Of a stretch of 42,229 bases of DNA, positions 24,472-32,755 are shown piece after piece. Position numbers and translations under genes: made by a program. Source of the stretch: Propionibacteriaceae bacterium. Its GTDB lineage: Bacteria > Actinomycetota > Actinomycetes > Propionibacteriales > Propionibacteriaceae. Location of the stretch: contig JAUNVL010000014.1 in assembly GCA_030537675.1 (NCBI GenBank), positions 1-42,229 of the forward strand, written 5' to 3'. Within the stretch, counting starts at the first letter, position 1; every line of letters begins with the position of its first letter. A model generated the notes under the pieces. That model did not search any database, was not told the origin of the DNA, and saw nothing but the letters and a program-made list of their open reading frames with translations.

Positions 24472-27400
24472 TCAGTCGCCCGCCTTGAACCTCACGATGT
24501 TGTTGAAGACCCAGCCGCTCGTCCCGTAGTAGACACGGTTGCCCTTGGCATCGAACTTCGATGCGATGAAGCCCGCCCACGCCCAGCTCCGGCAGCCGTT
24601 GCCCCCGGTGACCGGTGTGTCGCACTCGGTGCGCCACTTGCGGCCGTCCGTCGCCGTCCACTCCCCCGCCTGTCCAAGGGGGTTGCCCACCCACTGCGAC
24701 CGCTTCATGTAGGGCAGGTACGTCATGTTGTTGAAGTACCAGCCCGTCCTGGGCTGGTAGGTGCCGTTGCTGAACGTCACCTGGGTGGCCCAGATGGACG
24801 TGCGGCAGCGGACCGTCTGCGAGTACGGCTCGCACGTGGTGAACCACTGGCGACCGTTCACGTTGTGGTAACCAGGAGTCGAGTACAGATCCGTCTGCCC
24901 GGACGTCGGCGACGCCGTCGGGCTGGGGGATGCGGTCTTCGTGGGTGTGGCCGACGGCGTGGGCTCGATCACGGCCGCCTTCTCCACCAGCAGCGCAGCC
25001 GTCCTGGCAGGAATGCTCAGGGTGCCATCGGCTGCGACCCACGTCGTGGACTTCACGACGTCGTCCGCTCCGTCAGCCTGCACCGCGCTGAGCGAGAACT
25101 GGCGACCAGCCAGTTCCGGCACCTTCGTGGTGATGACCTCCGGTGTGGCGTTGATGGCCACCAGAGCGCCGTCCAGCGCCTCGTCGATGTCGACGGCGAA
25201 CTCGCCGGCCCGGTCATCGACGGCCATCAGGACGAGCCCCGGCACCTGGTCCTTGCCGGCACCCGGGAACGTCACGCGCTCCTTGACGAGCTCGCTGGTT
25301 CCAAGACTCAGCAGCGGCGTGGACTTGCGCAGCCGCAGCAGGTCCAGCGACTGGGCCAGCGACTGCTCCATGGCCGCCTTGTCCGGTGTGAGGGCCGGGT
25401 TCTCGAGCAGCGGCTTCATGATGGGCCACTTCTCGCCGTTCTTCTCCTTCACGGGCAGTCCGGTCCCGTAGGTGCTGGATTCGAGGGTCCAGTCCATCGC
25501 GTTGAAATGGTCTCCAGAGTTGTAGGAGTCACGATCCAGCGACTTCGAGCGCAGGATTTCTGTACCTGCATGCCAGAACGACGGCGACTGCCCCAACGCG
25601 ACGCTCGCCAGCGAGATCGTGTTCATTCGCACCCGGTCCGCCATGGAGGTGCCGACAGGCAACTTCATCACCGCGAGGTCGTACAGCGTCTCGTTGTCGT
25701 GCGCGTCGACGTAGTTGACCGATTCCTGCGGTGTGCTTGCGTACCCGGCGGGCTGGCCGTTGTAGTCGAACTCCGACCCCTTCTTCACGGTGCCGTCAGA
25801 GGCGGTGAAGGCGTAGTCCTTGAGATTGCCTGCCATACCGAGGCGCACCAGGTCGCTGGTGCGCTTCAGCGTTGCCAGCTGTTCCGCCGGTGTCTGTGTC
25901 GACAACCCGTTGGGGTCGGTGTAGAGCCCGGTCCCGAGTCCCTGGTTGACGCGGTGGTCATCGTCGAACGGGCCTCCGCCATGCACGGCGTCCCGGAGCC
26001 TGTCGTTGAAGGCGCCGATGCCAGTGCCGTCGAGCTGCCCCTGGGTGGCCTGCAGGAAGCGTGCGTTGTCCGCCACCTCACCAAAGTTCCAGCCCTCGCC
26101 GTACAGGTAGATGGCGGAGCCGTCGACGCCGTCCGTGGCCATCGTCAGCCCGTCCAGGGCGGCACGGACCGCCTCCATGCTGGCGCGGGAGTGGTGACCC
26201 ATCAGGTCGAAGCGGAACCCGTCCACGTGGTAGTCGCGGGCCCATGTCACCACTGAGTCCACCATCATCTTCTGCGCCACGACGTTCTCGGTGGCAATGT
26301 TCTCGCAGCAGGTGGAGGTCTCGATGGTTCCGGATGGCGAGAGGCGGTGGTAGTAGCCGGGCACCACCCTGTCCAGCACGGACTTGGCGCTCTGTCCAGA
26401 CGATGCGGTGTGGTTGTAGACCTTGTCGAGCACCACCTGGAGGCCGGTGCCGTGGAGAGCACCCACCATCTCGCGGAACTCGTAGCTGCGCTTGCCACCG
26501 CTCTGGTTCGCGTCGGTGGCGTAGGAGCCCTCCGGGGTGCTCCAGTGCAGCGGGTCGTAACCCCAGTTGTAGGCGTCCTCGTCCGCCACGGCGCTGACGG
26601 CCGCCTGCTGTGCCTCCGACGCCGGCCCGGCGTCCGCGGGGATGTCGGGAACGGCCTGCTTGGTGCGATCCTCCTCGATCGTGGCGATGTCGAACGTGGG
26701 CAACAGGTGCACCGTGTCGATGCCGGCCTCGGCCAGCTTCGCCAGGTGCTTCATCCCTGTGGAATCCGCACGCGTGAACGCCTTGTAGGTGCCCCGTTCC
26801 GCCTCCGGCACCGACTCATCTGCAACGGAGAAGTCACGGACGTGCAGTTCCCAGATGGCACGCGACGAGTCGTTGCGCACGGTCGGGGCAGGGGTGTCGC
26901 GCCACTGCTGGGGAGCCAGCGCCGGGTCGTCGAGGTCGACGATCACGGAGCGGGTCGAGTTGAGCGTCAGGCCGAGTGAGTACGGGTCGGTCACGTCGTT
27001 GGTGACCACCTTGTCCGCGGAGGGCACGTAGACGTCGATGGACCAGAGGTATTGCGCGTCCTTCCACGTCGCGTCGCCCGTGACGGACCATGTGCCATCG
27101 GCGTTCTTTGTTGCGTCGACGGCGACGGGGTCGCCCGCGCCACTGGCTGGCCAGCGGTGCAGCGCCACATCCTTGGCGGTCGGTGCCCAGACGCGCAGTG
27201 TCGGGGTGGTGCCGCTCCAGACGGGACCGAGGTCCACGTCCTTGACCGCATCCCCGTAGAGGGCGTCCAGAACGGGCGCGATCTGCACGGAGGTGGCTGA
27301 TCGGAGCACGTCACCGTCGGCGGCGCTGACCACCAGTTCGCCGGTGAGGGCCTGCGCCACAGGGGCGTTCGCGGGCACCGTCAGTGCCACGTAGTCCTTC

Positions 27401-30400
27401 AGGTGCGGGAATTTTGCCACCAGGTCAGCGGGCAGATTGCCACCGTAGGCCAACGCGATCCTCTCGCCACCCGTCACCGTTTCTGCGACGGTGACGCCGC
27501 CTATCGGGTCGTGGTGGAGCGCCCACGTCATTGCGGAGAGGTCACCGGGGACCAACGACTTGGGCCAGGCGATCACCTCGGGCGTGAGCCACTGTGCCCA
27601 TGCCTGGCCGACGCCGACCAGGGGCGGGTTGGCGACGTCGATGGTCAGGAGATGGGAGATCTCGTCGTACATGACTTTCACGATCTCCCCCGCCCCCGTG
27701 GTGAATTGGTAGTTCCCACCTCCCGGGGCCCCGCCCACACCATAGTTCTCGTCCCACGACCCGCCAATCGCCACCTTGATCTCGTAGGAACCCGCTGGCA
27801 GGGAGTCGGTCTCAAACACCCAGGTGCCATCACCCAGCGGCCGCATCGCGGTGACGATGCACTCCGGCTGCCAGTCGCCGGGACATCCCAGGGCGGCCTG
27901 CCAATTACCGGGCAGCGTCACCATCCCCGAGACGTTGACCACCCATGAGAGTTTCGTTTCGGGGTTGTGGAAGAACCGCAGTGGTGTGCCGTCGGTGGTG
28001 TAGCTGAGGTTGCCGCCATCCGGGGCGCCGTAGCTCTCGTCCCATGAACCGTTGTAGGCCACCTTCCACTCGTACGAGCCGGCAGGGACGGTGAACACCC
28101 CGGTCCAGAGCCCGGAACCCTCGTCGAGCGACAGTGCCGCGGCCGCGCAGTCGGGCTGCCAGTCGCCGGGACATCCCATGGCCGCGTTGTGGCTGCCGGG
28201 GATGGTGACTTCCACCTCACCGGGCACTTCGCCGTCGTCGCCGGGGGTCAGGGCAAAGTCCTGGCCCACCCAGACGAGCGCGGAGTCGCCGGAGCGGCTG
28301 TCAAGGCTGACACTGACCGCACGGACCTGCACCGGTGTTCCCACCGCGAGCGCGCTGACGTCGCCGTAGACCCGTGGCGTGTCATCCTCGGCGACACCGA
28401 TCGTGCTCCACGTGGCTGCGTCCTGGAAGGTGCGCATGGCAAACGTCGTCTCGGCCCATCGGTTCTCATCGATGGTCGCGGACATCGGCACGGTGTCACC
28501 GGTGACGGCTGCCCCGTCGGCGACATCGAGGGCGACGGCGCCGGTGCTGGACGCCACTGTCGTGTCCGCCTTGAGCACCACGGACGACAGCGCCGGCACG
28601 GTCACGGAAACCACCCCGTCGCTGCTGCTGGTGACGGCGCTTCCACCACGGATGGGGGTGTAGCCCGCCGATGGGGTGAGCGTCGTCACCTCGACGGTCT
28701 TGTCCGTGGTCGCGTTGTTCAGCGCCACGAGGTACTCGATCTTCTCGTCACGGTCCACGCGCGAGAACGCGTACACGCCCGCACCGCTGCTGGCGAGGCG
28801 TTCGAACTGTGCGCCGTCGGCGAGTGCGGGGTGATCGGCGCGGAGCTCCGCCAGATCGGCGATCCCCTCGTACAGGAGGGTGTCGGTGTCGTAGCGGTCA
28901 GCCGTGCCGACGGTGTCCCCGTTCAGCAGTTGCTGCGTGGCATAGGAATCCACCTGGGTACCGAACATGTCCTGGCGGGCCGCCTTGTCGCCACCGGAGC
29001 CGACGAAGCCCTGTTCGTCGCCGTAGTAGACGACGGGTTGGCCGCGCGTGAGGTACATCAGTTCGTGCGCCAGCATCGAGCGGTCCTCGCGCTTGTCGCT
29101 GTCCTTGAGGAAGAAGCCGACGCGTCCCATGTCGTGGTTCCCCAGGAAGGTGGGCATCGTGGCGGCAGAGGTGTCCGAGGTCAGGTAGAGGTCATCGCCC
29201 TCGTACAGCGCGGACAGGCCCTGGGTGCTGAAGCCCTTCGCGAAGTTGGCGGCAGACGACTGGAAAGTGAAGTCCAGGGTGGCGTCCATGTCCGTGCGGC
29301 GCAGGTAGGGAGCCAGCTTGGCCGGGTCGGCATCGTAGACCTCGCCGAACATGAAGAAGTCAGGGTTCACCGTGGCCGCGTGGGCCTTGAGATCGGCGGT
29401 CCATTCCTCCCAGAATTCAAAGTTGACGTGCTTGACGGTATCGATGCGGAAACCGTCCACACCCATGTCCATCCACGCCGTGTAGATGTCCACCATGCCG
29501 TCGACGACGGTGGGGTGCTCGGTCATGAGGTCGTCCAGGCCGACGAAGTCGCCGAGGGTGACCGACTCGCCCGTCCACGTCGAGTCACCACGGTTGTGGT
29601 ACAGCGTCGTGTCGTTCAGCCATGCAGGGGTTTTGGTCACGCCGTCGCGCAGCGTGGGCGTGTAGGGGAACGACGTCGCGGCATCGAGCGCGGGCCACTC
29701 GGCGGAACCGGCCAGCGCTGCAATGTCGATGATGTTGCCGGCGGCGTCCTTGTACGGCGAATCGGCGACGGGGATGTAGCTGTACTTGCCCTCCTCGTAG
29801 TCGATGCCATCCGCAGTGTGGTTGGTGATGATGTCGAAGTAGACCTTCATCCCCCGGGCGTGTGCAGCATCCGTCAGGGCCGTCAGAGAGGCGTTGCCGC
29901 CGAGGTGCGGGTCGATGGTGGTGAAGTCAGTGATCCAGTAGCCGTGATATCCAGCGGACGCGCCATCCCCGGAACCCTGGACGGGGTTGTTCGTGAACGA
30001 CGGCGTGAGCCAGATGGCGGTGGTGCCGAGGCCCTCGATGTAGTCCAGATTGTCCACGAGTCCCTTGATGTCACCGCCGTGGTAGAACCCCTCGTTGGTG
30101 GGGTCGAAACCGTGCTGCAGAGCGTCGCCGGCGATGCCTCCGGTGTCGTTGGAGGTGTCGCCGTTGGCGAACCGGTCGGTCATGACGAAGTAGAAGTTCT
30201 CGACGTCGTTGTTGCGCACGGCGGGCTTGGCGATGTCCGCGTCGCCCGCCACGTCCTCGCCGCTCGGCAGCAGTTCAGGACCCGTGACTCCGATGCGTTT
30301 GCTCGCGGAGTCATAGGCAAACGTCAGCTCCATGGCGGCGGGCAGGTTCAGGGTCGCGTTGTTGCCAGCATCGTTGTTGGCGCCGAACGACTGTTCCCAG

Positions 30401-30684
30401 TCCCCGTCCAGCACGATCTTGAATTCCTGTTCGCCTGCAGGGACGTTGAACGTACCCGTGTAGAGACCGCTGTCGGCCTCGGTTTCCACCAGGGCGGTCG
30501 CTTCGCAGGACTGTGCCCAGTCCGCATCGCAGCCCAGTCCGGACTGGAAGGAGCCAGCCACCACCACGCTCAGGTCTGCGGCTGCTGCCAGGGGGGTGAC
30601 CCCGGGAGAGACCAGTCCCGCAAGCACCAGCGGCAATGCCGTGAGCGCAGCGAGGAACTTGCGGGATCGAGTGTTGAGCGACAC
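24472..30684 (-). CDS. Secreted alpha-amylase/type I pullulanase fusion (amylopullulanase)
   Basis: A 2,070-residue extracellular starch-degrading enzyme. A signal peptide ends near LAAAADLS. An X25-like domain (GLGCDADWAQSC) precedes the first GH13 domain, an alpha-amylase with Asp about 415 (GFRIDTVKH), Glu about 448 (MFGEVYDAD) and Asp about 518 (LGNHDMGR). Two more X25-like domains (GCPGDWQPDC, GCPGDWQPEC) and a CBM48-like region follow. The second GH13 domain is a pullulanase: YNWGYDPLHWS, DKVYNHT, Asp about 1493 (GFRFDLMGHH), Glu about 1530 (YGEGWNFG) and Asp about 1663 (DAHDNE). A Thr/Pro/Ser linker leads to a duplicated Cys/Trp module. There is no LPXTG anchor. The GTG start is fixed by AAGGAG 5 nt upstream; an ATG at 30705 lies before that site. 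The domain pair would cleave both alpha-1,4 and alpha-1,6 bonds of starch or glycogen. Confidence 0.95.
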   Translation of the reverse strand: MSLNTRSRKFLAALTALPLVLAGLVSPGVTPLAAAADLSVVVAGSFQSGLGCDADWAQSCEATALVETEADSGLYTGTFNVPAGEQEFKIVLDGDWEQSFGANNDAGNNATLNLPAAMELTFAYDSASKRIGVTGPELLPSGEDVAGDADIAKPAVRNNDVENFYFVMTDRFANGDTSNDTGGIAGDALQHGFDPTNEGFYHGGDIKGLVDNLDYIEGLGTTAIWLTPSFTNNPVQGSGDGASAGYHGYWITDFTTIDPHLGGNASLTALTDAAHARGMKVYFDIITNHTADGIDYEEGKYSYIPVADSPYKDAAGNIIDIAALAGSAEWPALDAATSFPYTPTLRDGVTKTPAWLNDTTLYHNRGDSTWTGESVTLGDFVGLDDLMTEHPTVVDGMVDIYTAWMDMGVDGFRIDTVKHVNFEFWEEWTADLKAHAATVNPDFFMFGEVYDADPAKLAPYLRRTDMDATLDFTFQSSAANFAKGFSTQGLSALYEGDDLYLTSDTSAATMPTFLGNHDMGRVGFFLKDSDKREDRSMLAHELMYLTRGQPVVYYGDEQGFVGSGGDKAARQDMFGTQVDSYATQQLLNGDTVGTADRYDTDTLLYEGIADLAELRADHPALADGAQFERLASSGAGVYAFSRVDRDEKIEYLVALNNATTDKTVEVTTLTPSAGYTPIRGGSAVTSSSDGVVSVTVPALSSVVLKADTTVASSTGAVALDVADGAAVTGDTVPMSATIDENRWAETTFAMRTFQDAATWSTIGVAEDDTPRVYGDVSALAVGTPVQVRAVSVSLDSRSGDSALVWVGQDFALTPGDDGEVPGEVEVTIPGSHNAAMGCPGDWQPDCAAAALSLDEGSGLWTGVFTVPAGSYEWKVAYNGSWDESYGAPDGGNLSYTTDGTPLRFFHNPETKLSWVVNVSGMVTLPGNWQAALGCPGDWQPECIVTAMRPLGDGTWVFETDSLPAGSYEIKVAIGGSWDENYGVGGAPGGGNYQFTTGAGEIVKVMYDEISHLLTIDVANPPLVGVGQAWAQWLTPEVIAWPKSLVPGDLSAMTWALHHDPIGGVTVAETVTGGERIALAYGGNLPADLVAKFPHLKDYVALTVPANAPVAQALTGELVVSAADGDVLRSATSVQIAPVLDALYGDAVKDVDLGPVWSGTTPTLRVWAPTAKDVALHRWPASGAGDPVAVDATKNADGTWSVTGDATWKDAQYLWSIDVYVPSADKVVTNDVTDPYSLGLTLNSTRSVIVDLDDPALAPQQWRDTPAPTVRNDSSRAIWELHVRDFSVADESVPEAERGTYKAFTRADSTGMKHLAKLAEAGIDTVHLLPTFDIATIEEDRTKQAVPDIPADAGPASEAQQAAVSAVADEDAYNWGYDPLHWSTPEGSYATDANQSGGKRSYEFREMVGALHGTGLQVVLDKVYNHTASSGQSAKSVLDRVVPGYYHRLSPSGTIETSTCCENIATENVVAQKMMVDSVVTWARDYHVDGFRFDLMGHHSRASMEAVRAALDGLTMATDGVDGSAIYLYGEGWNFGEVADNARFLQATQGQLDGTGIGAFNDRLRDAVHGGGPFDDDHRVNQGLGTGLYTDPNGLSTQTPAEQLATLKRTSDLVRLGMAGNLKDYAFTASDGTVKKGSEFDYNGQPAGYASTPQESVNYVDAHDNETLYDLAVMKLPVGTSMADRVRMNTISLASVALGQSPSFWHAGTEILRSKSLDRDSYNSGDHFNAMDWTLESSTYGTGLPVKEKNGEKWPIMKPLLENPALTPDKAAMEQSLAQSLDLLRLRKSTPLLSLGTSELVKERVTFPGAGKDQVPGLVLMAVDDRAGEFAVDIDEALDGALVAINATPEVITTKVPELAGRQFSLSAVQADGADDVVKSTTWVAADGTLSIPARTAALLVEKAAVIEPTPSATPTKTASPSPTASPTSGQTDLYSTPGYHNVNGRQWFTTCEPYSQTVRCRTSIWATQVTFSNGTYQPRTGWYFNNMTYLPYMKRSQWVGNPLGQAGEWTATDGRKWRTECDTPVTGGNGCRSWAWAGFIASKFDAKGNRVYYGTSGWVFNNIVRFKAGD
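24490..24860 (-). repeat. Duplicated C-terminal Cys/Trp module of the amylopullulanase
   Basis: Two copies of about 50 residues share the pattern GR-[QK]-W-x-T-x-C, a second Cys as CR[ST], then WA and a closing GWxFNN (GWYFNN, GWVFNN). Each copy has two Cys, suggesting one disulfide per copy. I do not recognise a named family. Binding to polysaccharide or cell wall is a guess from its position after a Thr/Pro linker. Confidence 0.7.
27866..27890. repeat. Direct repeat, copy 1 (inside X25-like domain)
   Basis: A 25-bp stretch identical to 28154-28178, 288 bp away. It encodes the conserved MGCPGDWQP-type segment of adjacent X25-like domains, so it reflects internal domain duplication rather than a mobile repeat. 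Confidence 0.8.
28154..28178. repeat. Direct repeat, copy 2 (inside X25-like domain)
   Basis: Identical to 27866-27890. Exact nucleotide identity against diverged flanks suggests a fairly recent duplication or local gene conversion, or strong codon constraint. Confidence 0.8.
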
Positions 30685-30705
30685 GGGGAACTCCTTCGTC
30701 CACAT

Positions 30706-30735
30706 TCAGTGCTCGGTGGCGAAACCGCTCACTGA
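30706..30735 (-). promoter_or_regulatory. 30-bp imperfect palindrome just upstream of the amylopullulanase ribosome binding site
   Basis: Two 12-bp arms (TCAGTGCTCGGT and ACCGCTCACTGA) match at 10 of 12 positions around a 6-bp centre. It lies between a possible -10 box (30746-30751) and the AAGGAG site. That is the position of a repressor operator (LacI-family regulators often control starch genes) or of a hairpin in the leader RNA. Confidence 0.6.
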
Positions 30736-30745
30736 ACATGAGCGC

Positions 30746-30751
30746 ATGCTA
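30746..30751 (-). promoter_or_regulatory. Possible amylopullulanase -10 box
   Basis: TAGCAT on the minus strand fits TANNNT and predicts a start near 30739, placing the palindrome at about +4 to +33. No well-spaced -35 is evident. Confidence 0.4.
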
Positions 30752-30799
30752 GCCGTTGCCCCACCACAAGATATCCGAACGTGCCATTGTCCTGCCGGA

Positions 30800-31459
30800 T
30801 CACCAGTCCACGAGTTCCCCAGCCGCATCAAGGCATGGGACGTCCGGAATCCCCTTGGGGATGTTGTTGCCCTGCATCTCCGTGCAATCGACGACGGTCT
30901 GCATGGCCATGATCGTCTCCCACTGGCCGCCGACGATGCCCCAGATGGTCTGCGACCCGCCGCATCCCGGGGCGAAGTCCTGCCCGGCGGCAAAGCCTGA
31001 CGGATGGTACGACTGGATGGTGAACTCGCTCTGGCATCCGCTGGAGTCCGTGGTGCCGAGTCGATCAGCGATGAATGCTCGAAACTCCGTCGACGTCTTC
31101 GTCAGAGCGCTGGCCTCGGATGGGGTCTTCACCGTCACGTCCATGGTTGCCCAGGTGCCGTCGGAGTTCGTGGGGGTGCTCTCAGCGTTGCCCGGTGTCT
31201 TGGCACCCGGTTCCAGCGGGTTGGGGCTCTTCACGGGCGCCTGCGTGGCGGATGACTCGACGGGTGCAGCGGATGACGACGTCGTTGGACTCGAGGTGAT
31301 CGCCGGCGAGGGGTCCACGGTGTCATCGCTCGTGGAGACGATGGGGGTGCTGATCATCGGCGACGCAGAATCGTCGCTGCGTTCGATCTCCGTGGTGCCA
31401 GTTCCGCAGCCGGTGAGGAGCAGCCCCGCAAGGGCAATGACCGACAGTGTCCGCTTCAT
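30800..31459 (-). CDS. Lipoprotein of unknown function with C-terminal four-Cys domain
   Basis: A 219-residue protein. The lipoprotein signal is MKRTLSVIALAGLLLTGC (Cys at 18). About 80 residues of Ser/Thr/Pro-rich linker follow, then a globular domain of about 110 residues beginning GTWATMDVTVKTPSEASALT. That domain holds four Cys (SGCQS, PGCGG, VDCTE, VPCLD), presumably two disulfides outside the membrane. I do not recognise a family. It lies 116 bp upstream of the amylopullulanase on the same strand, but the palindrome and -10 box in the gap argue for separate control. The ATG at 31459 is the start that gives a proper lipobox; its ribosome binding site is weak. Confidence 0.8.
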   Translation of the reverse strand: MKRTLSVIALAGLLLTGCGTGTTEIERSDDSASPMISTPIVSTSDDTVDPSPAITSSPTTSSSAAPVESSATQAPVKSPNPLEPGAKTPGNAESTPTNSDGTWATMDVTVKTPSEASALTKTSTEFRAFIADRLGTTDSSGCQSEFTIQSYHPSGFAAGQDFAPGCGGSQTIWGIVGGQWETIMAMQTVVDCTEMQGNNIPKGIPDVPCLDAAGELVDW

Positions 31460-31502
31460 GGAGCCAGCAAACCACACGGTCGTTCCACGGATCCTGCACC
31501 CC

Positions 31503-31508
31503 TAGACT
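31503..31508 (+). promoter_or_regulatory. -10 box of the MFS transporter gene
   Basis: TAGACT fits TANNNT and gives a leader of about 26 nt containing the GAGAGA ribosome binding site before the ATG at 31541. A -35 is not clear. Confidence 0.45.
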
Positions 31509-31540
31509 GGCCGGGATTCCCACTGTGCAAGAGAGACTCC

Positions 31541-32740
31541 ATGACTGTTGTCGCCCCGCCTGATGCCCGCCGTGCCCGATGGGGTGTCATCGTGCTCTTC
31601 TGGCTGAATGGTGTGGCGTGGGCGTCGATCCTGCCGAGATACCCGGAGATCAAGCAGGCGCTCGCGCTCAGCGACACCTTCTGGGGCGTGTCCGTGGCAA
31701 TCGGCCCCATCGGCGGGCTGGTGGCAGGGCTCTTCACCGCCCGCCTCATGCGACGGTTCAACTCCTCCGTCGTAGCCGTCACGTCCCTGGTGTTCTACAT
31801 CGCCATGCTCAATGTCATCGGCAACGCGCCCGTGGCCGCGGTATTCGCCGTCGGTGTGTTCCTGATGGCCGCCTTCGACGCGCTGACCGACATCTCCATG
31901 AACGCCCATGGCCTGCGCGTGCAGAAACTCTATGGCCGCTCAATCCTGAACAGTTTCCACGGCTGGTGGTCCATCGGCGCCGTCTGCGGCGGCTTCCTCG
32001 GCTCGGCTGCAGCCCAGGCCCAGGTGCCCATCTGGCTGCAGTGTCTGGTGGCGACCGTGGTGTTCGGCTCCATGGCCGTGGCCACGAAGACGCTGCTGTT
32101 GCGCACCCCGGACCAGCACGACCTGCAGGTGAGCGACGCGCCCGTCACGTCCCCAGCCCGACGTTTCCCCCGCACCGTCCTGCTCAGACTCCTTGCGCTC
32201 GGTCTCCTGGGCGCCTCCGCTGGTCTCATCGAGGACACCGGTGCCACGTGGGGTGCCGTCTACATGGACCGGGCCTTCGCCGTCACGCCGTTCCTCGCGG
32301 GGATGGCGTTCGTCGCGTTGCAGGGTTCCCAGATGGTGGGCCGTTTCACCGGCGACGCCATCGTCAACAGGATCGGCGGTAGACCGGCTCTCCTCCAGGG
32401 AGGGGCGATCGCCGCAGCGGGCATGCTCGCGGCAGTGCTGTTCCCCAGCACCCTGACCACCCTCGTGGGGTTTGCCTGCGCAGGTTGGGGCATCGCCACT
32501 GCAATCCCCTCAGCCATGCACGCGGCCGACGAACTCCCGGGCATGCAGTCCGGGAGCGGGCTCACCATCGTGACGTGGATGATGCGGCTGGGGTTCTTCG
32601 CCGGTCCCCCGCTGATCGGGATGTTGGCTGACGCCGCCACCCTGCGCTGGGCACTGCTCGTCGTTCCAGCCTGCGCCATGGCAATGCTCCTGCTGTCGCC
32701 AGCACTCAAGCCTCTCCCCGCACCACCACGCACCGCCTAG
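31541..32740 (+). CDS. MFS transporter (YbjJ-like)
   Basis: A 399-residue polytopic membrane protein with roughly twelve hydrophobic segments. The N-half includes VIVLFWLNGVAWASILPRYP and the loop 2-3 sequence GLFTARLMRRF, a version of the MFS motif with basic residues. NSFHGWWSIGAVCGGFLG lies near helix 5 and is characteristic of the YbjJ/FucP-like branch. The second half begins after a cytosolic loop at about residue 195. The substrate cannot be told; sugars or small hydrophilic compounds are possible. It is divergent from the lipoprotein gene and converges with the glycosyltransferase with a 15-bp gap. Confidence 0.85.
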   Translation: MTVVAPPDARRARWGVIVLFWLNGVAWASILPRYPEIKQALALSDTFWGVSVAIGPIGGLVAGLFTARLMRRFNSSVVAVTSLVFYIAMLNVIGNAPVAAVFAVGVFLMAAFDALTDISMNAHGLRVQKLYGRSILNSFHGWWSIGAVCGGFLGSAAAQAQVPIWLQCLVATVVFGSMAVATKTLLLRTPDQHDLQVSDAPVTSPARRFPRTVLLRLLALGLLGASAGLIEDTGATWGAVYMDRAFAVTPFLAGMAFVALQGSQMVGRFTGDAIVNRIGGRPALLQGGAIAAAGMLAAVLFPSTLTTLVGFACAGWGIATAIPSAMHAADELPGMQSGSGLTIVTWMMRLGFFAGPPLIGMLADAATLRWALLVVPACAMAMLLLSPALKPLPAPPRTA

Positions 32741-32755
32741 AGTCCGACGGCCCCT

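Noticed and set aside
28189-30735. 848-codon plus-strand open frame opposite the amylopullulanase
   Set aside because: It is antisense to a gene with complete catalytic motifs. Long mirror frames are expected at this GC content, and its translation has no recognisable domain.
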